This document shows, one piece after another, positions 31,047 to 41,670 of a DNA stretch of 64,000 bases. This DNA is from Agapetus fuscipes. Taxonomy: Eukaryota; Arthropoda; Insecta; Trichoptera; Glossosomatidae. The stretch lies in contig OX637357.1 of NCBI GenBank assembly GCA_951799405.1, forward strand, positions 1,426,001-1,490,000, in the 5' to 3' direction. The translations under genes and the position numbers were made by a program. A model generated the notes under the pieces. That model was not told the DNA's origin and did not search any database. It saw nothing but the letters and a program-made list of their open reading frames with translations. How positions within the stretch are numbered: the stretch's first letter is position 1; each line of letters starts with the position of its first letter.

Positions 31047-31369
31047 GCATAATACTTCTATCTTGTTTTCGGAAAAAATCCCAGATAGCCGTCTCTGAGT
31101 CTCATATTATGTGAAAGATTAATAAATAAAGACTTTGTAGAATGCAATTTCTTACCGTATTATCTTAGAAGGAAAAATCATCGTGAAAATCAGCACAGGT
31201 TACTACCTGAAAAGAAAAAGAATAGAATTAAGAAATAATATTTAAAAACTTATTGATTTGTTCTGGTTTAAAAAGAAGTATACAATGTCTCTCCACTTAA
31301 AAGGTTAAACTGAATAAGTAGTATCTACTGATTCACTGATTTGACAAGTCGTGGATGAAACATTTTATT

Positions 31370-31556
31370 GGGAGTAACTATATATAGTAAGTGAACTAAT
31401 TATAAGGAAGTGCTCATGAAAAACTACAGGATTTTCACACTTAAGTGTTTTCTCTCGTAGGAAATAGGGGAAAAGGTGCTTTTATGTGAGAAACCCATGT
31501 TAGCTTAATATGTCACTTATTCAGTTTTACCTTTAAGGTGGCGATATAATCTAATC
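31370..31556. repeat. Low-copy dispersed repeat
   Basis: AAGGAAGTGCTCATGAAAAA, and TTACCTTTAAGGTGGCGATA near its end, recur at 52340-52510 and 46670-46740 respectively. Class unknown. Confidence 0.45.
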
Positions 31557-31559
31557 GCG

Positions 31560-31735
31560 TGGGTTCGCGTTTACACATGTCGCATGTGTACTTACAAAGT
31601 GAACCAATTCGTGTTTCTTCTCTGTAGAAGACACACGCCTCCTGAAGACGTCAAGTATGACTCTGACGAAACGTAGAGAAAATCATTCTTCTCTTTCCAC
31701 GGTCAGTAACATCCCTTTTTTCATTCCAAAAATAA
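31560..31735 (+). repeat. Structured repeat with paired CGTCA/TGACG stem
   Basis: After a module C scrap (31556-31605), CCTCCTGAAGACGTCAAG, CTCTGACGAAACGTAGAG and CTTCTCTTTCCACGGTCAG match, with changes, the inverse of 43355-43475. The CTGAAGA...GACGAAAC arrangement around a short stem is conserved. Confidence 0.55.
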
Positions 31736-31774
31736 ACCAAACCTCACATATACATTTAAAAAAAAATAGATTTG

Positions 31775-31984
31775 TGGAAAGGAATGCAATGCACCAACCT
31801 ATTTAGCCTGGTCAGTTGTCTGCATGCGAAAGCAGAAGCTTGTGTGCATGCAATGGCATCTGTCGAAGTTATGGTGAAGTGAGCTAGACAAGATTCCAAC
31901 CAACCAACGAACCAACGTTATTCGGTTCCAAATACGCTAGTCGAACATGCGCCTCTACCCCCTCGGCCATAACACCGACATCTA
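31775..31984 (-). mobile_element. Possible S-D SINE, antisense, second copy
   Basis: TTTGTGGAAAGGAATGCAAT, CTTGTGTGCATGCAATGGC, CCAACGTTATTCGG and TTCCAAATACGCTAG correspond to 14216-14460. Confidence 0.45.
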
Positions 31985-32150
31985 TAATCTATCATCTTTA
32001 ATCTAAGTTGCAAGAATATATTCGTTTAAAGCTCTCAGATGTATGCCCACAAACCAACAAGTGTACAAATAAAATCCAAACCTCAAATGAACATAAGCCT
32101 CACAACTTTTTCCGACCTTCCCTGAAACAGGGCAACATAAACCCTGCAAC
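31985..32150 (-). mobile_element. Module C copy, antisense, 5' end missing
   Basis: TCATCTTTAATCTAAGTTGC to CCTTCCCTGAAACAGGGC. Confidence 0.75.
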
Positions 32151-32484
32151 CAGTTTAAAGTTACATAAGCTAACGTTGAAAATACCGAATTTTAGTATTT
32201 TTTTAATCAACCATTCGTATGAGGATGTACTAACTCTCTGCAGAGCTGGGTAAATGATTTTATGTAAAGCCATTATCTGCAAAAGGGTTTCGCGAGCGCA
32301 CATTTAGGTTTCAAAATGTCACCCGAATGTAATTCAAATACACATTTAGATGTGTTTTTAAAACCGTTCATTTCCGGGCGTAAATCTGCAGATCGGCAAT
32401 AAAAACCGCACACTTCCTGAGGCCACACATTTATGCGTGAACATGCCTGTGGGACAAGGGTTGCTATATTTTCTCATTTTTTCT
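32151..32484. other. Unassigned spacer
   Basis: No supported feature. Confidence 0.3.
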
Positions 32485-32862
32485 TTGTATTGTAGGAATG
32501 AATGGGTAAAAAAAGAATGTAATTTGAAAGAGGATGTGAAAGTTAAGGTACAAAAGAATGTGATGAGATGGTTTGGGCATGTGGAAAGAATGAATGATGA
32601 TAGACTGACAAAGTATGTATACAAAGAAAGTGTGAAAGGAAAAAGAGGGAAGGGACGACCGAGAAAAGTATTGAGTGATCAGATTGAGGAGATTGTGAAG
32701 GAATGGGATATACAAAGTGAGCGTAAAAGAAGAAAATGCATGAGAAAGGTGATGGGTATGACTCAATTGAAAGTGGTATGTAAAGATAGGAAAAAATGGA
32801 GGCAGCTCTGCAGAGGCTCTGGCCACCCCTAGTGGAATGGCGACAGAGTTACAGTACAGTTA
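32485..32862 (+). mobile_element. LINE R 3' end, TTACAG-tail type
   Basis: A 131-codon frame (32437-32832), of which the last ~110 codons are LINE R: MRWFGHVERMNDDRLTK, GKRGKGRPRKV and a C-terminus ending CRGSGHP. It is followed directly by CCCTAGTGGAATGGCGACAG and the TTACAG-type tail. There is almost no 3' UTR. 5'-truncated, with the frame still open. Confidence 0.88.
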
Positions 32863-33027
32863 CAGTTCTTTGTGTTTTTCCTTTGATGCTGTTGCATTAA
32901 AAAGGAATCTTGTGTTTCTACCAAGCTTCTATTATATAATTGATTTTTTCGTCACTTTTATCCAATTTCATCAGTTTCCAGATATCCCGACACTTTCCCA
33001 CTTTCTCCTAAGTTCCGGTCGATAGCT
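32863..33027. other. Unassigned spacer
   Basis: No supported feature. Confidence 0.3.
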
Positions 33028-33592
33028 ATCTATAATCTATAATCTAAGTTGCAAGGATATATTCATTTAAAGCTCTCAGATGTATGCCCACAAACAAACA
33101 CGTGTAGTTCGCGCTTACAAATGCTGATTGTGTCTAATCTAATCTAAGTTGCAAGGATATGTTACATTGGAGATTCACATTACATGCATTCTCACAACCA
33201 GACACGTACAAGTTCGCGCTTGCACATGCCTCATGTGAACCTACAACATAAAAACCAAATCTCAAATGGACATACACCCTGCAACTCTTGCCGTCCTTCC
33301 CTGAGACAGGGGTGACATTGGCAAAGTGAACCATTTTTACAGCATGGGTGGTCAGCCGCATACCAACCTATAAGTCAAGGAACACACACACACGACAAAT
33401 AACATTTTATACATCATTAAATAATAATATCCAAATACAAAATATCCATTACAAATAAAATCCAAACTCAAATGAACATAAGCCCTGCAACTCCTGCCGA
33501 CATTTCCTGAAACAGGGGTGACATATTGGCTAAGTGAACCATTTTTTACAGTATGGGTGGTCAGCCTCATACCAACCTATAAGTCAAGGAAA
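33028..33592 (-). mobile_element. Module C copy, antisense, split by the long C form
   Basis: 33028-33133 (to GCTGATTGTGT) and 33451-33592 (ACAAATAAAATCC to AGTCAAGGAA) are one copy. The ~317 bp between them is the long form of module C. Confidence 0.87.
33134..33450 (-). mobile_element. Long form of module C (inner copy 2)
   Basis: Nearly identical to 16219-16552, differing at about four positions and sharing the same far end (CAAAATATCCATT). Young, and inserted in a copy of its own family. Confidence 0.88.
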
Positions 33593-33877
33593 TTTGATAA
33601 GCTCAGTTGATAAAATGCTTGCATTTCCTGCTGAGGGCTCGGGATCGATTACCACCGAGGCGAGGGTGTCAAAAATGGTTTATCGTTACAATGTTTTCTT
33701 CAAATAAGAATCTGAAGAAAATTTCATCTTATTCTTCTTCTTTTATAGTAAAACATCGCATCGCTTATTCAGTCTTCACAAAAAATATATACCAGTGTTC
33801 TCGGGAGCTGGGAAACCCCACTTCAATTGAAGTGGTTGGCGTAAGGCCGGCCCTCCTCTTAAAAATAAATAGGTTTC
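33592..33877 (+). mobile_element. S-B SINE, sense, diverged
   Basis: AAGCTCAGTTGATAAAATGC, GAGGGTGTCAAAAATGG, ATTGAAGTGGTTGGCGTAAG. The B box has decayed and the 3' end is lost. Confidence 0.75.
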
Positions 33878-33894
33878 ATCAGCCATGTATCTTT

Positions 33895-34170
33895 ATTTAA
33901 TCTTATTTTTTTATGACTTTCCAATTATCTTGTTAATTTCCCCCTATCTTGTATTTTTCCACTTTCTCTTGAATTTGCCACTATCTCGAATTTTTCCACT
34001 ATCTCAGCCCTTTCCCACTATCTCGTCCTTTTTTCACTATCTCACCATTTTCCCACTATCTCATACCTTTTCCACTATGACGTCATTTTTCCACTATCTC
34101 GTCATTTTTTCACTATCTCCTGACTTTTTTACTATCTCCTGACTTTCCTACTATCTATTCAATCTACCAT
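33895..34170 (+). repeat. Degenerate ~17-19 bp pyrimidine-rich tandem repeat
   Basis: About 14 units built on TTTTCCACTATCTCGTCA. Strong strand asymmetry (C/T on the plus strand). Confidence 0.85.
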
Positions 34171-34804
34171 AATCTCATCACTATTCCACTGAATCATCGC
34201 TTTTTACTTTCGTGACTATTTTTTACTTTTTTTAGGATTTCCCACAATTTTTTGCTTTCAATACTATCCCGCCATTTTATCATCTGTTACATTGCATCAT
34301 TTTTTTTTAAATATTTCATACTTTTTAAGACATGTACTTTGTTACTATTGCGTTAAATATATATAAATACGCATTTTTTTTTCATATATAAACATCGTAA
34401 AAGGCTTACATATGCCGTGTAATAAATAAATAAATAAATTTTCCCACCATATCCTCACTATACCCCGTCATATTTTCACTTCCTTTATTTCCCTCCTCCC
34501 ACGGCAATATTTATTCTTGTTTGCCCGCACACTTTTTCCCTTTCTTTATTACATCGCCGAGAGGGATAGACAGACGCCCTTGTTGTGGGTTAGATAGAGA
34601 CACCACCGCAACTCTTCACTTCTTCTTTTTCTTTGTGCTCCTCAAAGAGGCTTGGTTGTCACCTCAGTACTCGTATAACAGTGGTAGCAGACTGACACTT
34701 AGGAAGCGGTCTCGGCATTTTGGTTGAAAAAAAAAATTCCAAGTCGTCTATGCCTGCTATGTTTTCATTTTCAAACAGATAAAAACTCCTTTTTCAAAAA
34801 CAAA
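34171..34804. other. Unassigned A/T-rich spacer
   Basis: Includes an AATA microsatellite at about 34422-34438. No family or gene recognised. Confidence 0.3.
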
Positions 34805-35094
34805 TTAGGCTGATTTATTTGGTGCGCGCTGTTTTTGTGTGTATCACACCTCAAGAGCCCTCTGCGAGTTTGGTCGTCGCTGTAGAAAACGACAATTCTC
34901 AAGCAATACCCAGTTGCTGTAAGGCTGGATGGACCTTTTGATGACCGGTCTTTGGTAAAGGTTTATGAATTTTTCAACCCAGCGAAGAGCAAATTTGAAA
35001 ATATAAATGGTACATTTTTTGTGCTCCGCTGGGATTCGAACCAACAACCTTCCATTAATGAGTCCGAAGTGTTGCCACTGGACTACGGACCGGC
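34805..35094 (-). mobile_element. S-A SINE, antisense, full length
   Basis: GGCTGATTTATTTGGTGCGC to GACTACGGACCGG, with an antisense B box GGGATTCGAACC. Confidence 0.88.
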
Positions 35095-35095
35095 C

Positions 35096-35322
35096 ACCTG
35101 TAAAAATAAATAGGTTCAATTCGCCACATGCGACCCCTTGGGGGATAACGCGGCAAGAAGTTACACTATATGTGTAGCTTAGTTGCGTTGCGTTCGTTGC
35201 GTACATCCTGTTTCTGACCAGGCTCATATCGGGTGTTGCTTGAGAATTAACGCTTTCTATAGAGACGACTAAGCTCATAGAGGACTCTTGAGGTGTGATT
35301 CCCAAAAAACACGGCACTTACG
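35096..35322 (+). mobile_element. S-B 3' fragment and S-A 3' fragment, sense
   Basis: 35096-35199 is the S-B 3' terminus (CCTGTAAAAATAAATAGG to GTTGCGTTGCGTTCG). 35238-35322 is the S-A 3' part (GCTTGAGAATTAACGC to CACGGCACTTACG). Confidence 0.75.
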
Positions 35323-35341
35323 AATTTTTTTTTATAAACGC

Positions 35342-35674
35342 AATGCAAAAACGCAACTAAGCTACACATATAGTGTAACTTCTTGCCGCGTTATCCCCGA
35401 AGGGATCGCATGTGGCGAGTTGAACCTATTTATTTTTACAGGTAAGGGGGCCGGCCTTACGCCAACCACTTCAGTTGAAGTGGGGGTTTCCCAGCTTCCG
35501 AGGGGGCTTGTACTCATTTATTGTGAAGGCTGAGTAAACCTTGCCAGTATTTTTATTATGGGGTTTGAAATAAACACCGAAACGGAAATCATTTCTGACA
35601 CCCTCTGCGGGATTCGAACCCCTTGCTCACGGGGTATAATGCAAGCACTCTACCAACAGAGCTATCGACCGGAC
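35342..35674 (-). mobile_element. S-B SINE, antisense, full length
   Basis: From CGCAACTAAGCTACACATA to the antisense head GAGCTATCGACCGG, with an inverted B box GGGATTCGAACCCC. Well conserved. Confidence 0.9.
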
Positions 35675-36011
35675 AGCGAAATTGTTTATCCTCATATTAA
35701 TTTATTGTATTCGCGAATCGTCCTACACTTTCTTCCTGAGGTAGTCGATAGAATTCTGCAGAGGCGAAAAAAACACTTTGAAAACCGATCTTGCAAAAAT
35801 AACAACAGTAGAGGTCACAGAGTAAAAAAAGCACAGACCGATTCTCTACAGTCGTGGTCTGTTACTTTATTAAAGGAGCGTGCACACGAGTCGAGCGATA
35901 ATTCATTAGTAGGTAGGTGTGTGAGGGAGCGGACATGTTTGGTTTTACTCGCTGCATTCACATTAAACCGATAGAATTCATACTAATTTTCAGGCGAGTG
36001 GGGATACAAAT
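35675..36011. other. Unassigned spacer
   Basis: No repeat or protein motif recognised. Confidence 0.3.
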
Positions 36012-36260
36012 CTAATCTAATCTAAGTTGCAAAGATTTGTTACATAGGCGATTCACATTATATGCATTCTCACAAGCAGACACGTACAAGTTCGTAATGG
36101 TACATGCCGCATGTGAATCTACAACATAAAAATAAAATCTTAAATGGACATACACCCTGCAACTCTTGCCGTCCTTCCCTGAGACAGGGGTGACATTGGA
36201 AAAGTGAACCATTTTTACAGCATGGATGGTCAGCCGCATACCAACCTATAAGTCAAGGAA
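36012..36260 (-). mobile_element. Module C copy, antisense, full length
   Basis: TCTAATCTAATCTAAGTTGC to ACCTATAAGTCAAGGAATT. Confidence 0.9.
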
Positions 36261-36325
36261 TTAAGAAGGATTATTTTTAAAAATACAATAATCTTTTTAT
36301 ATTTTGAAATGCTCATAAATTACTT

Positions 36326-36530
36326 CGGTCGATAGCTCAGTCGGTAGAGTGCTTGCATTCCATGCCGAAAACTTGGGTTCGAATTCCACCGAGGGTGTTA
36401 GAAATGATTTCTGATTTTTTTGTTAGTTTCAAACCCAAAATAAAATACCGGCAAGGTATTTCATTATCAGCCTTTACAATAAATCAATATCAGCCCCCTC
36501 GGGTGCTGGCAACTTCTCACTCCCGGTTAG
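36326..36530 (+). mobile_element. S-B SINE, sense, 3' end missing
   Basis: Head GGTCGATAGCTCAGTCGG and GGGTTCGAATTCC. It stops in the middle of the body, where LINE R begins. Confidence 0.82.
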
Positions 36531-36534
36531 CTAA

Positions 36535-37670
36535 AGTAACTGTAGCTCCGTTGCCATTTCGATAGGGGTGGCCAGAGCCTCTGCAGAGCTGCCTCCATTT
36601 TTTCCTATCCTTACATACCTCTTTCAATTAATTTATATCCATCACCTATTTCATGCATTTTCTTCTGTTACGCTCACTTTGTATATCCCATTCTTTTACA
36701 AGCTCCTCAATCTGATCACTATATACTTTTTTCGATCGTTCCTTCCCTCTTTTTCTTTTTACACTTTTTTGTATACATACTTTGTCAGTCTATCATCATT
36801 CATTCTTTTCACATGCCCAAACCATCCCATTACATTTTTCTGTACCTTAACTTTCACATCCTCTTTCAAATTATATTATTTTTTACACATTCATTCCTTA
36901 CTCTATCCCTCAAAGTTTTTTCTATCATGCTTCTCAAATGTTTCATTTCCACCGTACATACTTTACTCATTTTGCTATCATTCACTGTCCATACTTAACT
37001 TCCATACATCAAAGTCGGTAACAATATGCCTTTGTGTACCACCATTCTCAGATCCATCGTCAATCGCTTGTTCTTTACTTTTCTTCCTATTGCACCGACC
37101 ACTTGCTTTCCCTTACACACCTTATTCTCAAGTCCTCTTGTCATCTTTCCATTCTTTTCAAACATACTCTCCAAGTATCTAAATTCATCCACAATTTAAA
37201 TTTTCGTACATGAACGTACATTCTTCAGTTTCATACCTTCGGTCAAAAGTCAGTACTTTCGTCTTACTTGCATTAATTTATAACTTGGTCACACACAGAG
37301 CATGGTTCAGATTAGAGAGCATTGCCTGAAGTTCTGCTGCTGAATCAGCAATTAATACTGCGTCATCAGCATAAAGAAGAACTCCGACTTTTTTCTCTCC
37401 AATCTGTATGCTATGTCCTTCCAGATGCGCTTGTTTAACACAATTATCCATAATCCATCCACCCTGACACACGCCCTGCTATTTAGATAGATGGCGCGTA
37501 TCACGATCAGAAGTGCTTTGTTCACACCATACCTCTCAAGCACACACCACATCATACTTCTATCCATCGAGTCGAAGGCTTTCTCAAGATCTACAAAAGC
37601 CGCGTAGACCTTTTGATTTACGGTCAGCTGTTCAACTATCTGTCGTAAAGGATTACCTGTAAAAGTGAAT
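36535..37670 (-). pseudogene. LINE R, ~1.1 kb degraded copy, antisense
   Basis: The minus strand from 37670 encodes RT motif A (FVDLEKAFDSMD), then after frame breaks the YADD box (LLYADDAVLIADS, about 37375), the GKMTRGLENKV and LMYGS regions, the MRWFGH region and the C-terminus, ending at a TTACAG-type 3' end near 36540. Frameshifts and stops are present throughout. It gives the order of segments that shows 26430 and 23122 are two halves of one LINE. Confidence 0.85.
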
Positions 37671-37710
37671 AGTTTTCTCTCGCCAAATGCGAAACCCGTC
37701 GGGGATATTT
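37654..37710 (+). mobile_element. S-B 3' fragment, sense
   Basis: ACCTGTAAAAGTGAATAG to CCCGTCGGGGATA. Confidence 0.5.
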
Positions 37711-37954
37711 TAGACTCGCTGCTTAAGTAAAGGACTCGTCTGAGCCCGGCATTATACAGAGCGAACTCTCTAAACATTGCTTTATTTCATCAAAGAAACC
37801 GAGACCAACTGTTGAAGCGGAAAACGAATTGCTTTCCGTGCTTTGTATTTTCTAGAGAATTGTTTAGACGACACCATTTCAGCACTATTTTTGTTTTCAT
37901 TTACAGAGTTAAAGAAAAACATTATTTTACCTTGTTTCGTTTTCTTTAACAATT
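37711..37954. other. Unassigned spacer
   Basis: No supported feature. Confidence 0.3.
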
Positions 37955-38540
37955 CATATAATCGGTTGATAGCTAATTTGGTAGAATGCTTGCACTGCAT
38001 AGCCGATCGATAGCTCAGTTGGTAGAGTGCTTGCATTCAATGCCGTGAGCTCGGGTTCGAATCCCACCGAGGGTGTCAGAAATGATTTCCCGTTTCAGTG
38101 TTTATTTCAAACCCCGAAACAAAATACCGGCAAGGTTTACTCAGCCTTCACAAGAAATGAGTACCAGCCCTCTCGGGAGCTGGCAAACCCCAACTTCAAC
38201 TGAAGTGGTTGGCGTAAGGCCGGCCCCTTAACTGTAAAAATAAATAGGTTCAACTCGCCACATGCGACCCCTTCGGGGATAACGCGGCCAGAAGTTACAC
38301 ATATGTGTAGCTTAGTTGCGTTTTTTTTTTGCATGCCAAAAGAACGGGTTCGAATCCCACCGAAGGAGTCGGAAATGATTTTCGTTTTGGTGCTTATTTC
38401 AAACCCAAAATAAAATATCGGCAAAGTTTACTCAGCCTTCACATGAAATGAGTACCAGTCCTCTCAGATGCCGGGAAACCCTCACTTCAAGTGTAGTGGT
38501 TGGCATAAGGCCAGCCTCCTTACATGTAAAAATAAATTAC
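37955..38540 (+). mobile_element. S-B cluster: head fragment, full copy, truncated copy
   Basis: A decayed head (37961-38001) is followed by a complete S-B (38004-38330, to GTAGCTTAGTTGCG and a T run). A third copy lacking the A box follows (38332-38540). All are in the same orientation, like a tandem multimer. Confidence 0.85.
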
Positions 38541-38589
38541 GATACGGTATCGGTTGAAATTGTTGACTTTAACCTAGATCCTAAGATCT

Positions 38590-38815
38590 ATCGTGAGGAC
38601 GAGATTTCCAGTGCAGCCTAGCTCCAGTGGACCACGGCAACAAATCAACAGATCCATTTCTGCCAATTATTCAAATCTTGCTTTTTGCATTGCCAGTCCC
38701 ATGTTGTGGAATGTCATACCGCTCGAGCTGAGGATTGTGGAGAGAGCCAATGTTGTTAATCTAATGGAAAATCGTGTCAATGTAGGAAATGCTATAGCTC
38801 TGCAGCGCCTTTGAA
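38590..38815 (+). mobile_element. CR1/L2-type LINE C-terminal relic
   Basis: A 73-codon frame contains SGPRQQINRSISANYSN, then FCIASPMLWNVIPLELR. The 'xxASPxLWNxxPxELR' motif is the C-terminal signature of CR1/L2/Jockey LINEs. Module C tail sequence follows at 38815-38875. Confidence 0.6.
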
Positions 38816-38875
38816 GTGAATTTAATATGAATTTTAAATGTAATATATGTTTGCAACTTAGATTATAGATTACAG
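38815..38875 (+). mobile_element. Module C 3' end fragment, sense
   Basis: TTTAATATGAATTTTAAATG, then GTTTGCAACTTAGATTATAG. Confidence 0.65.
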
Positions 38876-39094
38876 AGTACGCCTCATTTTCAGGTTGTTC
38901 ATACAGAAAATGCAATTGTAGAGTTACCACAAGTTGAATAATATTTTGATACAATCTTCTCCGACACAGTGCAACGGGAGGTTCATTTCTCGTATCATGC
39001 AGACGCTGCATTGCATATTCTCCATTTCTCCAGCAGTCTTGGCAAATTGTTCTGGTCTTCAGTTGCATATACGGGTACATACAATGCACATTGT

Positions 39095-39553
39095 ACCGGT
39101 CCGTAGTCTAGTGGTAACACTTCGGACTCGTAAATGGAAGGTTGTGGGTTCGAATCCCGGCGGAGCACAAAAAAAAAACATTTATATATATTTTTTAAAT
39201 TCATAAACCTTTACCCAAGACCGGTCATAAAAAAGTTCATCCAGCCTTAGAGCCCGTTCCCACTTGTCGGGTGTCGGATCCGTATATTATTTGGAGGTTC
39301 CAGTGGCAGAACATTATGTATGGAGCTATTCACACTTGTCGGAACCCGATTTTGTGCGAAATGCTATGCCACTGGAACCTCCGATTAATATACAGATCCG
39401 ACACCAGACAAGTGGGAACGGGCTCTTACAGCAACTGGGTCTTGCCTGAAAATTGGCGCTTTCTACAGCGACGACCAAGCTCGCAGAGGGTTTTGAGGTG
39501 TGACGCACACAAAAACAGCGCTTACCAAATACATCATCCTATCTATAATAATT
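39095..39553 (+). mobile_element. S-A SINE, sense, split by a MITE
   Basis: Head ACCGGTCCGTAGTCTAGTGG and GGGTTCGAATCCC, body to CATCCAGCC, a 176 bp MITE, then CAGCAACTGGGTCTTGCC to CATCATCCTATC and an A/T tail. Confidence 0.92.
39250..39425. mobile_element. Harbinger-like MITE in S-A
   Basis: Perfect 19-bp inverted ends GAGCCCGTTCCCACTTGTC, extending imperfectly to ~63 bp per arm. Flanked by TTA at 39247-39249 and 39426-39428. The uninterrupted S-A target is CCAGCCTTACAGC. The 3-bp TTA duplication is typical of PIF/Harbinger. Confidence 0.93.
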
Positions 39554-39679
39554 ATTTTATAAGCTTGAGTATTGGCGCTTTGTAGCAACGACCAAGCTCA
39601 TAAACACCTCTGCGGCACTATAAACAAGTGTCATAGACCCCTAGAGTCTCTGAAATCTAGGGAGTCTCCCGCACAGGAC

Positions 39680-39927
39680 TTCTTAATAAATCTAATCTAA
39701 TCTAATCTAATGTAAGTTGCAAGGATATATTCATTCAAAGCTCTCAGATGTATGCCCACAAACAAACACGCTCCTACAAATGCTGATTGTGTACTTACAA
39801 ATTAAATCCAAACCTTAAATGAACATAAGCCCTGCAACTCTTGCTGACATTCCCTGAAACAGGGGTGACATTGGCAAAGTGAACCATTTTTTGCAGTATG
39901 GGTGGTCAACCTCATACCAACCTTTAA
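39680..39927 (-). mobile_element. Module C copy, antisense, full length
   Basis: Four TCTAA repeats, ATGTAAGTTGCAAGG, to GTCAACCTCATACCAACC. Confidence 0.87.
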
Positions 39928-39934
39928 TAAAAAA

Positions 39935-39983
39935 TACCGATATATACCGGTAGGTAAGAATTACCTACCGGTATATATCGGTA
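39935..39983. repeat. Perfect hairpin, 23-bp arms, 3-nt loop
   Basis: The left arm (39935-39957) begins TACCGATATATACCGG. The right arm (39961-39983) is its exact complement. The loop is GAA. It lies at the 5' edge of a module C copy. Possibly a very young or strongly selected palindrome. Confidence 0.95.
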
Positions 39984-40444
39984 ATTGAGACTTTCAGCCC
40001 TGGACAAGTTAATTTTTAATTCGAATTATGTTAATCTGTCTTTATATTATTGTTGAACATTTTCCCGCCAAGTTTTGCTTTTATTCGCAAGGGTTAGACC
40101 TGGACCAACTGTTTAAGGGAGCACGCGCTAGTTCTGGGCCGCTTTGTTCTAATTAGTCCGGAACTAACTTTAGATTGAGTATTAATTGCTTGTCCTATGT
40201 GCCCCTTAATACCGTACAACTTAGTTTTGTTTCAATTAAGCCCGAAACAAAATATTACCTAAGCCCTATTTGTTTTTTTTCGAGTCTATTTCTTTATTTT
40301 TACCTCCAAGGGCCAAAAAAACTTGTTTACGTTGCTTAAACAAAGTTACATAAAATTATTAAATTTTTATTTGTTTTCTCTTTTAATTTTGATGTCCATA
40401 CATATTATTAATTATTGATTTAAAAATATAATACGTCGTGTATT
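39984..40444. other. Unassigned spacer
   Basis: No supported feature. Confidence 0.3.
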
Positions 40445-40700
40445 TTCCTTGACTTCTAGGTTGGTATGTGGATGACCAACCATGCTGTAGAAAATGGTTC
40501 ACTTTGCCAATGTCACTACTGTTCCAGGGACGGTCGGCAAGAGTTGCAGGATGTATGTTCATTTGAGATTTGGGTTTTTATGTTGTGGGCTTACATGCGG
40601 CATGTACAAGCGCGAACTTATACGTGTTTGCTTGTGAAAATGCATATTATGTGAATCGCCAATGTAACATATCATTGAGACTTAGATTAGATTAGATTAG
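40445..40700 (+). mobile_element. Module C copy, sense, full length
   Basis: TTCCTTGACTTCTAGGTTGG to GACTTAGATTAGATTAGATT. Preceded by ~60 bp resembling the LINE R 3' UTR. Confidence 0.9.
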
Positions 40701-40734
40701 AAAAAAATATTTTTTAAAAACTTTCGATAGCTCA

Positions 40735-40915
40735 ATCAGGTTTTTCCAGCACCCTAGGGGTGTGGTACTCATTTCTTGTGAAGGCTGAATAAGCTTTGCA
40801 GGTATTCACTTTTGGATTAGTGATAAATACCGAAACGGAAAATCATTTCTGAAACCCTCGGTGAGATTTGAACCCGAGCTCTCGGCATGGAGTGCAAGCG
40901 TTCTACCAACTGAGC
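40735..40915 (-). mobile_element. S-B fragment, antisense
   Basis: TAGGGGTGTGGTACTCATTT to the antisense head (GATTTGAACCCGAGC, CTACCAACTGAGCC). Confidence 0.8.
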
Positions 40916-40989
40916 CTATAATGTAAGTATGCAGTTTGTTATTGTGTTACTATGGCACGCATTGCGTTCCCCGCGTGACTGCGCTGGAA

Positions 40990-41250
40990 TAAATTTTGCG
41001 AGCACTGCTCTCTGTGTAAATTACACCTCAAGAGCACTCTGCAAGCTTTGTCGTCGTTATAAGCAGCACCAATTACCAAGCATGACTCCGTTAATGTAAG
41101 GCTGCATGGATCCGTATTTTTTTTACAAACATGAAGTTTTCAATCCAGCACAGAACACATTTGTATTTTTTTTGCTCTGCCGTTTATCGAACCCACGGTT
41201 TTCCAATTAACATTCCAGAGCGTTGACCACTAAGCTACGGGCCTGTCGTA
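40990..41250 (-). mobile_element. S-A SINE, antisense, old copy
   Basis: GCGAGCACTGCTCTCTGTG, CTCAAGAGCACTCTGCAAGC to CCACTAAGCTACGGGCC. The most diverged S-A in the window. Confidence 0.72.
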
Positions 41251-41507
41251 AAGTAGTTTACATCCCAAAAGTGAATGAAAACAAATAAGGTTGGAAATAC
41301 GTCATATGTTTAAAGCCTTTAAGACCTCTGGATGTTATGTTAGACCCACGGGGTCAATCTGACCCCTGAATACAATTAGGCTTCACTCAGGGATTAAAAG
41401 CGATCAGCAAGTTTTGCTACCTTTACCTCAAGTATGAATCTCAACCATGTAGTTTACGTAAAAAGGGATGTAAAGTAAAACGCTCTATATATAAACCAAC
41501 AGACTAA

Positions 41508-41670
41508 GAACGTGTCAAAGAGCCATTGAAAGAAGGATGCTGGGAAACAGCTTCAGGGTTCCAAACCAGGAGGTCCGTAGACGCACTGGTGTCACTGATG
41601 TCATACAGCGAGTGGCTAATCGACAGAAGACAGAGGGTGGAGATCATTTCGACTGGCTTGCAGCGACAGG
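41508..41670 (+). mobile_element. LINE C-terminal fragment of another family
   Basis: Codes for a segment of the form RTCQRAIERRMLGNSFRV, then EVRRRTGVTDVIQRVANRQ. The 'QRAxERxMLG...RRRTxVTDV' block is common near the C-terminus of insect endonuclease/RT LINEs. Only ~55 codons remain. Confidence 0.65.

Noticed and set aside
34521..34727. Short frame suggested as an exon
   Set aside because: No conserved motif, and no convincing splice sites in phase on either side.
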